From: Lanius collurio | Lineage: Eukaryota > Chordata > Aves > Passeriformes > Laniidae | NCBI GenBank assembly: GCA_020086605.1 | Contig: JACBWW010000039.1 | Span: 2,831,016-2,895,015, forward strand | Direction: 5' to 3' | DNA length: 64,000 bases | Position numbers and translations under genes: made by a program | In this document: one piece after another, positions 12,401-24,050 of the stretch | How the letters are laid out: the number at the start of each line of letters is the position of its first letter | How positions within the stretch are numbered: the first letter of the stretch is position 1 | The notes under the pieces: model-generated | Seen by the model: only the letters and a program-made list of their open reading frames with translations | Database searches by the model: none | Told to the model about the DNA's origin: nothing

Positions 12401-14567
12401 AATCCCAAGGAAGTGTGTGAGCATGTGAGCAATGTCACTTCTCTAGGAGTTTGTTGATCACCGTGTGCCAACTCAACATAAAAATCCGTGCATGTGCAAC
12501 CTGCCCAAATTAAAAGGCAGCAGAATGAAGGATTGTGGTCATTCCCTGATACAGGAGTGGAGGACAATTCATCTTGTATGCAAACAAGAGACAGAGATTT
12601 AATTAAGGAACAGTAACAGCAATCTAGAAAATGCATGTATTGCTAATCAATTCTATACTCTATAGGAATAACCTGTTGCACCATGCAAGTATGCAAAATA
12701 TGCTCTATTTGCAGTCAGAAATGCACCCAGTTATCCATTAGGATTCTTGATGTGTGGTGTGACCCAGACTAAAACTTTGGAGGAATTTTGTTGACAATTG
12801 TGTTTTAACTGAGGAATAAGATGTATTCCTCAGTAAGAGAGGAAGTAAACAAGGGCAGCTAAATTAGACCAAGTTATTTAACTACTTGACCTGTTCTCAA
12901 ATCTTGCACAATACTTCAAAAATATTATTTCAGTAGCCTTTCAGTGTTACAAAGTTTGAAGTCTACCTCAGTTATCTAGCTCTCCTTCCCCACTTCTTCC
13001 CCCTCTTTTTCCATAGGACTTAGATGTTTCCTCATTTTGCCACACCATGGAAACACCATGGAGGCTTCTTTCAAAGGCCTGGAAAAGAATTTTCCCCAAG
13101 AAGACAAGGTCTGAAAGCTTTATTGGCTGATAGGAAGCTCATTCCTCCCAGCAGAACAAGAGGCTTTCCTGGACAGCCCAGACACACACAGGACATGGGT
13201 GTGCAAGCAGAGAGCCCCTGCTGCCACCTGCTCCACTTCTGTGGTGGCAAAAAGTCCAAACATTAAAGGCTCGTGTTTAATCCAGCACCTCAGTGGAGAG
13301 TAGAGCAGAATCATGGTCTGGGGATGTCTCTGCATTCCACCTTGGAGGGAAGAAGGCCTGCAGCCTTCACCCTGGCACCTTCCCTTTGCACCTGCCTGCA
13401 GGATAACCCCGTCTTCAACCCAGGAGCAGCCAGTGCTACAGAGCAGGGACTCAGCTCCTGGCTCTCCTGTGGGATTTTTCATTCAGACCAGCTGGGAACC
13501 AACCTCCCATCTGGATATGATGCTCAGAGAAGGCTGGCTTGTCCCAAGGCCCCTTGCTGTGAACAGGGCAAGTCACCCTGTCACAAGCATTCAGAGCAGC
13601 CCTGGGAAAGCAGGGGTGTGGGGAGGCTGCCTGTGAATGAAGCTGCATTGTCTGCCTTGAAAAGCCCAGGGCTCCTGCAACCCTGCTCACAGCACAGCTC
13701 CTACACCCCAGCCAGCCTAATGAAACATGATTTTAAATCATCCCTTTCCTCTGAGCAACAGATTTGTCATTTAGTGTGACAATCCAACTTGTAAAACCAC
13801 ATAATACGATGTTAAGGATTTGCATTACTGTGAGCATTTTGTGCACAACTTGTTACTAATTAAAACTGCTCACTTCCCTGAGTCTACTATAAAAGACTTG
13901 AAGTTGGAATGTTATTTAAGCTGAGATTATGGTGCTTTCCTACCAGAGCATTTACAGCCTATAAAATGTCCAATTGTTGTCAAATCATTGCATGAGGGCA
14001 CATAAGAGTCAACTCAGCACAGCTTTTCTTACAGATTCAAAGATGTAGAAACACATCAGACTGAGTTATTGTGTGTCCCTCCATCCTCACATCCTGAAAT
14101 TCAGGTGACATTCCTCAGCCAAAAAGAAAACAAACAGGCAGAAACAACAATCCTGGCTGACTTTCTGTCTCTCTCTAAAAAATACAAACACACAGTTTTG
14201 AATCCTGAGAAGGTCTGTGTTGAAAACAGCAGTGAAGGGCAAGTGATCCCATTTCCCATAACAATGTTTTGGCATGTGGATCATATTCCTGGTGGGTAAC
14301 ATCAGAGAAAGGGAAACTTAACATGTGACTGCCCTCTGGGTACAGTTGTACTCCTCTGAGTTTTGCAGAAATTGTAGGCCTATTGTAAGTTCCATTAACA
14401 TGAAGTAGAAGTTTAATTTAACATGGATAAATGAAGCGTGGGTGTGCTGATATATTAGAAAGAATACTATTACCCAGAAAATTATAGTGGTCTCATGAGG
14501 TGGTAAAGGAAACTAAAGAAATTATATTTAGTTAAGTTATGCCATTGGGGGTTTTGATAGGCTTGTT
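9445..14567. other. Intron stretch with no recognisable gene
   Basis: Unique-looking sequence. It includes the longest ORF of the region (13273-13779 plus, 168 aa), which is Ser/Pro-rich, has no known motif and is in a GC-richer patch (about 13020-13720). I see no repeat ends, RNA genes or splice-bordered coding segments. Confidence 0.55.
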
Positions 14568-14654
14568 TTTGCTTTGTAATCAAGTGCAACATTATTTTAT
14601 TATCATGGTTATACTATTATTACAGTGTAATCTTGCACTTGATTACAAATCAAA
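14568..14654. other. Long hairpin-forming inverted repeat
   Basis: Two perfect 17-bp arms (14573-14589 tttgtaatcaagtgcaa and 14633-14649, its exact reverse complement). Four further pairs lie outside a single mismatch and four to five pairs inside another. The loop is about 31 nt and the whole structure about 87 nt. A perfect 17-bp pair this close is not expected by chance in 64 kb. It could be a pre-miRNA-like hairpin in the HTR2C intron or the remains of a small DNA transposon; no target duplication is obvious. Confidence 0.7.
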
Positions 14655-14684
14655 CCCAGTGATAACTACAATAATAAAATAATG
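14590..14684. repeat. Second inverted repeat interleaved with the first
   Basis: Cattattttattat at 14590-14603 has its exact reverse complement at 14671-14684, with weaker pairing extending inward (about 14604-14612 with 14661-14670). Its left arm lies in the loop of the 17-bp inverted repeat and its right arm lies beyond it, so the two pairings are interleaved (A-B-A'-B'). The sequence is AT-rich, which lowers its weight. Confidence 0.6.
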
Positions 14685-14724
14685 TGTTAACATAATAAAC
14701 CTGCAAAAGAGAAGAGAATAGGTG

Positions 14725-15206
14725 CTGTTCATCAGGCACAGCATCTCCAGCCAGTCAAGGGAGGGATTGTCCCACTCTGCTCTCACCAGGGAGGCCTGAC
14801 CCCGAGTGCTGGGGACACTTTTGGGGGCCACAAGAAGGGGAGACTGAGGACAAAGCTCACTGGGGTCTGCAGCTTCCTCATGAGGGGAAGAGGAGGGGCA
14901 GACTCTGATCTCTTCTCTGGTGACCAGAGACAGGACCTGAGGGAATGCCTGAAGATGAGTCAGGGCAGGGTTAGGTTGGATATTAGGAAAAAATTCTTCA
15001 CCCAGAGGATGGCTGGGCCCTGGAACAGGCTGCCCAAGGAAGCAAACACAGCCCCAGGCCTGAGAGAGCTCAAGGAGCATTTGGACAATGCCCTCAGGCA
15101 CATGGTGGGATTGTTGGGATGTCCTGTGAAGGGCCAGGAGTTGGACTCAATGATCCTCATGGGTCCTTTCCAACTCACAGGACATTCTATGATTCTAAAA
15201 TTCTAA
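14725..15206 (+). mobile_element. CR1 LINE 3' fragment
   Basis: Shows the CR1 3'-UTR pattern: gttaggttggatattaggaa, ttcttcacccagagg, ctggaacaggctgccca, ttggactcaatgatcc, then ccaactcacaggacattctatgattct at the 3' end. It is 5'-truncated and non-autonomous. Overlapping ORFs at 14643-15206 derive from this repeat. Confidence 0.9.
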
Positions 15207-17399
15207 ATGCTGTCTAAAATTTCACAAAGACCAATGAATGAGTGCTGTAGAATAATTAGCTACTCTCAAGATACAAGAGGCACCTATCTGAATATGGACT
15301 GGAAAAAGCTTGGAAAAATCCTTATGGAAAGTATTTAAAGTAAGGTGTAAAAAGTATATTTAAACGACTTCATCTTGAAAGTTGTTTTTCCTGTTTTCAT
15401 GCTTGTCAACATCAACTTGCTGTGTTATATCAATCAATTAACCTCGTTCTGCTGCTGCACATCTTGGATGGACACAGCCAGCTAGATTTGAACAAGAGAG
15501 CAGAGTCACTGCTCTTGGCTTCTCCTGTGCTAAAATGCAACCTCTCTGTTAATTTCAAACTGACTGACCAGAAGAAAACAACAAAAGTCCAACTGGCAAA
15601 TTCAAAATTTTACCCAACAAATCCAAAATTTCAACAGTGGAGCAAGAAGTAATTACCATTCAGAGCAAATGCACAGACTGAAGGGCAGAGCTCTGCTGCC
15701 TCCCAGAGCCAGCCATCAATATTCATGGGTGTCAGACACGCAGTTACAGCCTCCTGCATCCCAGTGGGGGCCAAAGAGCTACAGTAAAAGCCTCTCATAC
15801 AATTTCCATATCTCAGCAACACCAAGACCTTTCCATACAGCTGCTGCCTCTGATTGAGGATGGAAATAGACATTTCTAAAAACAAGCAAAACGCCCAAAA
15901 CTTACCAAATATAAACATATTGCAAAACAAATTAGACATCAGAAGATGGAGAGGTGTTGGTCAGAATACCAACTGGTCTGTCCTGATAGCTGCTGCACAG
16001 CTGGAGAAGTGAGGCTCCCACCAATATGTCAACAGGAATGGAAATCAAACCACCCAAAAAAACCCAATCACGAATCAACAGAGCCTTATCAACCATCCTG
16101 CCTTGCCCATCAAATCTCACACCTAAGAGCTGATAGAGGAACACTTCATGTTTGTATATTACTCACTGAACTTTCTAGTCCTGAACCTTTTTCATCCAGG
16201 AAGCAAGACATCATCTTGGAGGATTCACTCCCTGAACCCACTGCTGTCACTGTGCTTATCAGACTGCCTGCAGGAATAGTAAGCTTTTTCCAACAATAAA
16301 ACTTATTGCAACCAGAAAACACAGAGACTGGAAAAATGGAATATATATTTGAAACTAATGCATGAAAACAAAATTTTAATATAGCATGTATTTTTAATCA
16401 CAGCCTAGGCTCCATGACAGACTCATGCACAAATTCCCCCCATGCTATTAGCATCTTTAATGACAATTTTGGCAGAATAGCCAGTAAGGATCCATTCTGT
16501 TTCTCTTGTAAATTGTCCATTCAGGAAAATATTGTATTTTGTCAATGAGGCAGTGTGCAAAATAGTGCAAGGCAGAGCGATTGGCATGTGGCCCCTCTTC
16601 CATCTATGTAATTGTCATTTAATTTCCATGCAAGCAGATGAATCACATTAGAGCCTGTTTCCCAGCATGTGCTGATAAAACACAAAGTAGGAACCTACTG
16701 CTACCCTCACTGTTTGGTCTCAGGGAAGTGAACTAACTTATGAGGGTATTTTAATGAATAATAGACAAGTCTAGAACCAGAATTTCAAGGAATATGTCAT
16801 GTGAATTGGATAGAGAGAGAAAAATCATAATTTGCTGAGTAGAATTTAACGATATCAATTCAAGTGATAAATGGGAAAGGAAGTAGAACAAAAAAGTGAA
16901 TGCAGAGTTAATTGACCCAATCCTGGAAACATTCATAATTTAAACAAATGTATTACACTAGCATATTTGTCTTACAACTTATTCAAGGGCTTTTTAGAGA
17001 TTTCACCTCACTTCTCTGTATTTCTTTCCATTTTGTGTAAAGCAGCTGTCTATGTATGTTTTGGCCTGCATAATGGCAGTATTTTTCCCATATTTTTGAG
17101 CACAAAGGCTGAGCTGGCCCACCACATGCATCTCTTCTAAAAATGCAGCAGTCTATTGATGAGGTCTTGGCATGTCACCAGCATTCAGGTTGAGCCCTTA
17201 AGGCAATAAATTATGATATTATTGTATTGATCACATAAAGTTGCCAAACACTGAAAAGAAATCACACTCCCTTTCACAAAACACTTCCCATAACCTAAGA
17301 TAGCAAAAGCACTAAATATGATGGGAGGTACACAAGTTCAACAAACAGCAAAATGCAGATGATGCACCCATCTGCATCCAGCAGCAAAACTTCCTGAGT

Positions 17400-17647
17400 G
17401 ACGAGAGGAAACAGCCTCAAGTTGTGCCATGGAAGGTTTAGGTTGGACATTATGAAAAATTTCTTCATGGAAAGGGTGGTCAAGCATTTCAAAAGGCTGC
17501 CCAGGGAAGTGATGGAGTCACTGTCACTGGCAGAGTTCAGAAGATATGAGGATGTGGTGCTTAAGGACGTGGTTTAGTGGTGCCCCTGATGGTGTCAGGT
17601 TTGTGGTTTATTAGAGGTCTTTCCCAACCTGAATGATTCTGTGAACA
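17400..17647 (+). mobile_element. CR1 LINE 3' fragment
   Basis: Classic CR1 tail: gcctcaagttgtgccatgga, ggtttaggttggacattatg, ttcttcatggaaagggtggt, ggctgcccagggaagtgatg, then agaggtctttcccaacctga and an atgattctgtga end. It is 5'-truncated and inserted in the HTR2C intron antisense to the gene. Confidence 0.92.
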
Positions 17648-18300
17648 GACTGAAGAAGGATGAAACAGATTTTTAATGTTAAGTCCAGACAGGGAACAGT
17701 AACACAGCTGACCAGCCCTGGAATTTTGTGTTTTCCCTCAGGTTCTCTGCTCTCTGCAGCTGCAGCCAGCACAGGAAAATGAGCCATATGTTAATATTTA
17801 CAGCAGACTGCAATAGGACTATTCCTGGAAATCGTAGCTGCTCCTTGACAAGTGTGGAGAAACACATTCTACTGACTATTTTCTCAGCCCAATTTCACTC
17901 TGCTGAGGTTAGCAAGGAGAGCAAGTTCTCAGCTTGAGATAATACGTCCTAGATATTTGGTGCACGGAAGTGTTGCTAGATTTAGTTGCAGTCACTTTCT
18001 AGGAAGGAAAACAAGGGCTTTGTGGGTAGGAGAAAACAGAAGCAGAAGCAATAACTGGTATGAGGTGTTGAGGATGGGCAGAGTGGCTGAAGCTATTGAG
18101 GTGCACTCCTCTGTCCCAGCTCAGCTGTGATCACAACTGTGCCTTAAACTTTGGATCACAAATTGCTTGCAAGTAGAGAGTCTCACTTCACTAATGTTTG
18201 GGTAAAGATTAAGAGGACTTGCTACTCTTTTAGAAGGTACAGGCAGCTCCCTTGCACACTGAGGTGCTGGGCACCAGGCTCTGTGGAGTGGTTGGGGAGG

Positions 18301-18371
18301 CAGTGAACATTTTACCTGCCTGTTCCTCACCTGGAGATGAGGAACAGACAGGTAAATCTGTGTGTACACTG
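18301..18371 (-). other. 71-nt pre-miRNA-like hairpin in HTR2C intron
   Basis: Arms 18311-18329 and 18338-18356 are 19 nt each and complementary apart from one position, which is a G-U wobble on the minus (HTR2C sense) strand and a C/A mismatch on the plus strand. The loop is 8 nt. Outside a 6x1 internal loop a further 9-nt pair (18301-18309 with 18363-18371, one mismatch) closes the stem. Size, stem length and better pairing on the host-gene strand resemble an intronic pre-miRNA. I do not recognise either arm as a known miRNA. Confidence 0.6.
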
Positions 18372-21300
18372 ACACAGACTAAAATTTACTCAATCTTGGT
18401 AAAACGTTTGCAATTCTAGTTAAATCCTTTCTCTTGATTTTAAAATTTTAAGAATTTAAGGAGGACTCTGGTTTGCTTTGTCTCACATGGCTCCAGTGCC
18501 TGGAGCTGGTGCGATTCTCACTTTCAGATGAGGCTAAATCTCTCTGTGGGAAACCTGTCTTCCTTTTATTTGGCATCTCCATGATCTGCCTGGTGCCTCT
18601 ATGAAGCACCAAATTTACAGCTGGAACAGTTTATCATCATAGGGTCTTTCTTTTCATACATAACAATTCTGGTTTTCTCATTATCTTGTATCAATTTCTG
18701 GTTTGCTGCCAAGCATGTGAGTTTATATTTATTTTCAGCTAAACTCATAAAAGTTAATTACAACGAGGCAATGCACTTACAAAACTACTACTGGATCTAA
18801 CAGGCTATTGTCATAAAAAGTAAATAAAGATTCATGCATTTTAAAGCACATTTAGCTTCACTGATCTAGAAGCAAATTGGGCATGAGAAGATTGCACTGA
18901 CAGCATTAAAACTGCTGCTGTATTTAAACTGACATCAGTAAAACAGGGATCTATGAAACAGAAATCTAACTATACACACTCCAGATTTTGGGGGCTTTAC
19001 ACTCCTGTGAGTTTTAAAACCTGTTGCATCTTCCAAAAATTTTCAGCAAAAGAATGAAATAAAAACTGTAATTGGATCTAAAACTTTATTTGCATTAAAT
19101 AAAAACATTTAAATGAGTGCCATTCAAAATTATTCTAATGAGTCATTCTTGCACATAAAAGATTTATTTTGCATGGGCAATTCTCAATTTCACCAAGCAG
19201 GCAAGACAGACCCATCCAATTTAATGTCTAAAATATGAAAAATAGCTGCCTGGTTGGATGCAGCACACAAGCTGTGGGTAAACTAGAGAAATATAAGGCC
19301 ATATGTTCAACTAGTATAATAGGATTTACTCCACTGAAACCACCTCAAGTATTTTAACATTTCCCTTCACCTCTCAGGAACAGGCAGGGCAAGGGTGGAC
19401 TCTGCCAGCTTCTTCTCCACATTTGTAGAGGTGGAGTCCAAGCAAACATCCTGTCTGAGCTGCCTGGGGGGATGGTTTGTGGCTTGTGCTTACCTAGAAC
19501 TGCTTCCATGGTGTGTTTTGGGGTGACACCACATCTCCAGTTGAGCTGGGAGTGCTGCAAAAATCTTGTCCCCACTTACCAAGAGCACATCGAGGCTTTG
19601 GTGCCTTTGCAGCCTGCTCTCATTGTCACTTAACTTCTGAATTTGTTTCTGACCCCATCCTTCAATAAATGGGCCCAGCTGACCCAGGGCTGACTTCTTG
19701 AGCCCTGGTAGAGGTGTAAGAGAGGAAATTCTGGTAACAGGTTTCACTGGATAAATCTGAGAAGGGAAACAGCCCAGTTTATCAGCTCTTGAGGGAAAGT
19801 TTCAAAGCACATTTGCCTCCTGCAAAGTATGAAGGTGAATGGAGGCTCTGCTTTTTTCACACTGTAGTGTTAGGATTTTCTATTTAAAAACTGCTTCTTG
19901 GGAGAAAGTTAAGGGGTTTGATTTTGTAATAAGTTGCTCAGAGATTTGTCCTGACTTTCTGTTGCTGCACACTGCAAAACACATATTTTTTCCCAAAAGA
20001 AGGCAGCTGAAAGGAAAGAGGCTCTGGAAAATGGAAGATATGACAGCAGCAGCTCAGTGTCTTAATAACATTTAGTAGCAAACAACAGGACACAACAAGT
20101 CAGAAAGTTCTTTTCAATCCTGCATTTCTTTGGGATCAGTAAATTCCTCTTGTGATCTTTGTGATTTCCTTTTCTTATTTGAATTATGTCACTCAGCCAA
20201 TATTTTTTCTAAGGTGAGTTTGCATTCTTTATCTTTTAAATATTTTTGGTATTTTTAACAAAACCAATGAAACAAACAAAAAACCCCTCAACAATCTCAG
20301 CCAACCCAGAAAAGAGGAATTCTCTCCTTTTGCAGCAGGAAAAGCAAAACACAAGTGCCTTAGGGAGAGCCAACCCCACCAAACCAATCACAAGAAGCTT
20401 TTCATTTCAAACCACATTAAGCAAATGGATGCCCACAGAAACACACTTTAGAATCAGGCCCTGCCCAGACCAGGAGCACATTTCAGCACTGAGCAGAACA
20501 CTTCACACTCTGCAACTCTGGGTGCCCTTACCTGGACAAAAGCCAGCTCATTTCTCTTACCCATATGCTCCATAAAGCTCTAACAGGAGACTGGCTGGGG
20601 TTTGGACAAAGGTGCTGGGACCTAATGAACAGCAATGGCATGAAAGGAGCTGCAGTACAGTGGCAGAAGAGATTTCCTCAGAGAAGAGCAGCAAAACACC
20701 TCAGACCCTTCTCAGCTGAGGGATGCTGCTGCAGTCATGCCAAGAACCTCAGTCAAGGCCTGGCAGGAAGAGAGTAAAGACGTTGGAGGAGACAGAAAAT
20801 TGCTCTGGCAAAAGCCCTAGCCTCTCTGAATGTCCTGTCAATGCTCCCACTGACTTCAGAATAGTCAGAATATCCCCTCGTGCGTTTTGCAGGAAGCCAT
20901 TCCCCAGGACTCCCTATGATAGCCTGTAGCCTGCTGCCACTGAGCAAAAAAAAGGAGTAATCCATCTAGAAAACAAAATCTAAGGTGTTCTGTAGCATTC
21001 TTGTTTTCCATTTTTCCATACTAGAGAAAAAAAAAAGAAGAAAGGACTTGATGTGTCACTTTAAATCTCAGAAATATGGTCTCGTGCTTCCACGCAGATT
21101 GGAATAACTGGTTTTGTTCAGGCCTTTCTGCAAGAGGCTCTGTCTGCACAAAAACTTGTCAGACCCCTGGGGCAAACAATGAGTGCCTGCAGTATCCCTT
21201 GGCAAGCTGTGAAAATCTGGGCCACAAGCACATTTTCCGTGTTTGTTCCGTGCTTGTTCCATGAAAAGGGCCAGGATTAGCTTTCAGTCTGGCAGTGCTG

Positions 21301-24028
21301 CCACGTGCCAAGACTGTGGCTCACACACACCTGACCTGCCCAGTGCCAGGCTGGGCTGCTGGCACAGACCCCTCATTCCCTGAGGTGCATCCTGTTCTGG
21401 AGTGCACACCCGGGAGATCTGGGATCCTCTTCCCCTCTCTAGAGGGGTGCTATTTATCTAAATCTAACATAATCTCACTCAAGGGGAGTGCAATCAGTAA
21501 ATTTTATCTCAGCCAACAGAAAGCAGCTGTACAACCTTCTCTGTGACCAGTCCTCCTGATGGAAGCTACCAGAAACAGGAGCTGCTGGAAGTGTTTGTGC
21601 TCTGCTCATCTGTGCTGGACCGAGCAGCCTGAGCTCCACGGGCAGCAGCAGCATCCTGGCAGATCACAGGCCAACAGCCCCATCAACCCACAGCAGGCAG
21701 AGGAGCTGCTTGCTTAACAGCAAGGGGTTTGGAGGAGCAAAAAAAGCATGTTCACAAATGTGGAATGTTTATTGTTCTCTCATGTTTTCTCCTAATGCTG
21801 GCGGATTGACAAGATCCTCTTGTCAACGGGAACAAACACAGAGAGGGCAGTAAAGAATGTCTCTGCCTGTTCCAAGAAGCCAGCCAAAGTCAGAGCTGGA
21901 TGATATACAGGTGGCACAGAGGGAAGAAATAACAAGAAAGAGGCAGGTGGTAAAAAAATTAAATAGCAACTGTTCTGCCTTTTTATCTGACAGCAGAATT
22001 TGGTCTTCAGAGTCCTATAAACTAATGCTCCAAAATGTGGATTATAGCTGAGCTCAAATGAGTCACAAGGAGCTGGCACAAAACTGCCAGGCCCTACCCA
22101 CAGCAGTAAGCAAGGTGCCATTGAAACTCTTGCTGAAGGCTGGCATTGATTCATTCTGGTGAAAATTATCTTTGCACCACAAAGCCTTTGCTGCATCATC
22201 CAGAGCTCAGCAGTAGAGGAAGCAAGCAAGATCAGAGACCTAAGGCAAGGGGTCTTCTGCATTCCTCCTGGAAATAAGAAAAGACTTGCCATGTGCAGAT
22301 GACCCTGAACAATGGGAAAGAAGTTGTAGGGAACAGCTCCTGTGTGAGATGGTGCACCCTGGGAGCTCAGGCATCACTGTCAGATGGACACACTGAGCCC
22401 TTTCCTCTGAGGAAGCTGCTTGCTGACCACAGAAAGCAGCTCCTGCTCCCCACAGATTCCAGAGAGCTGCCCAGTTCATGGCACACAACAGCAAACTGCA
22501 GACTGGATGTCACAGCTTCACGGCCCTGCAGTGGCTTTTGCTGTTTGAACACGCTGGATAGAATTGGAGCTTCCCAACAGTGTTACAGGGATGGAAATTA
22601 ATTTTTATTCAGCATTAGAATAAATGTGAAAGTTATCTGATTTTTGCAAGAAGAGAGTTATATTAAAAGATACATATTTTCAAGATAGAAATTCTAGTTT
22701 ATGGCTTAAATTATAGTCTGATACATCCTAGCGATTATTGTGCTATTGGCTAAATTTTTAATTTTTTGCAACAGATCACCATAAAGCTGGCAGAATGGGG
22801 ACTTGGGCTCCACATGCTGCAAAGTACTTCACCAGCAATGAGAACAACTCCATCCCTCTTCCAGCTTCCCAGGAGAAGCGCTGCAGACATGGATCCATTT
22901 CCACAGTTTCAATCAAAAACGCAATTAGACAAAACCATTCAAGGCAGCTTTATTTGCCATGACATGCTCCTTGGGATGCTTCCAGAGCAGTACCCAAAAA
23001 GAGCCTCTTATCTCCCCCTTTCCCACAAGATATCAAGTGGTGCCTGGCCAAGCAGAGTCCAGGCTCCCAGGAGCTGCAGCAGAGCAGCTGCAGGGGAGAG
23101 GGGGCTGCCCTGGGGAAAGCAGTCACTCCCTAATGAAGCATCTAACGAAGAATAACACCATCCAGGAGGAGAGGGCAGAGCACCTTGGGACCTTCCTGTC
23201 CACAGCTGGGCAGGACAGGCCATAACAAAGCTTGGCTGAGAGGCCAGGAGGGACATGTGCCCTTTTTATAGTCAGTTATTAACCCCAGGTCACTTGTGCT
23301 GCCTCAGGTCACACACAGCAGTGCAGGTAAGGATACCAAAATATCCCAGAGGTCAGGGGATAACTGCAGCTGGTTGCACTCAGGAACTGTAGCCCCAAAC
23401 ACTTGCTCTGACTTTGGCCTCTGGGCACATCAAAGAGCCTGGGCCAGGGTTTGGGGTGGCTGCACTCCCACATGGGGTGGAGGAAAGACTCAAAACATGC
23501 TGTCAGACAAACCTGGGGGAATGCTGACACCACGTGCTGCCTTGCTGTCCTTTCTGGTGGGGCACAGGGCTCTGAGGATGCAATTCAGGTGATGCTTGAA
23601 TTGGGGTGAAATGCCAGCAGGCACTGCCTGCTCCTCTCAGATGTCTATTCCTGGCTGTCACCTCCTGCTCACCATGATAATACTGCAGATTTCCAGCTGC
23701 TGTTGCAGCACAGATGCCTGCTAAGGAAGGGACAGACTTGTCCTGAGGGAGGGAAAAGAGCATCATACAGAAGACTTACAGGAGGTCCCATGGAATTTTT
23801 TAGGAGGAATTTACAATGCAAACCAAGGTTTTACTAAAATCTGCTTTTTTATGGGGCTGGTTCTGAGAGCATTAAAAGTGACAAGCTTTCTAAAGGTATC
23901 TGTCCAGGTGCAGCAGAAGGAGAAAAACCAGCTCAGTTACCAATAAGTACATGACCATCTGCCCAAAGAAATGATAGCAGGTCAAAAGCTGAACGCTGTT
24001 ATAATTTAATCTACCAGAAACAGACAGA
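18372..24028. other. Intron stretch with no recognisable gene
   Basis: Unique-looking sequence with GC-richer patches at about 20450-20930 and 22760-23700. Minus ORF 19490-19747 and plus ORFs in the GC patches have no recognisable domains or splice borders. A short poly(A)/AAG tract is near 21023-21040. Confidence 0.5.
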
Positions 24029-24050
24029 TCTAACACCTGCAGGTGTTAGA
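24029..24050. promoter_or_regulatory. Perfect 22-bp palindrome with back-to-back E-boxes
   Basis: Both strands read the same across 22 bp, centred on CACCTGCAGGTG, which contains a CACCTG E-box on each strand. CACCTG is the preferred half-site of ZEB/SNAI and some bHLH factors. The palindrome is seen directly; any binding is inference. Confidence 0.45.

Noticed and set aside
13273..13779. 168-aa ORF on the plus strand, tied for longest in the window
   Set aside because: Ser/Pro-rich translation with no domain, in a GC-richer intron patch with overlapping ORFs on both strands. No splice borders or start context, so a chance ORF.
19490..19747. 85-aa minus ORF that looked exon- or retroelement-like
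   Set aside because: No recognisable protein family, no clear acceptor/donor pair, and no repeat ends nearby.
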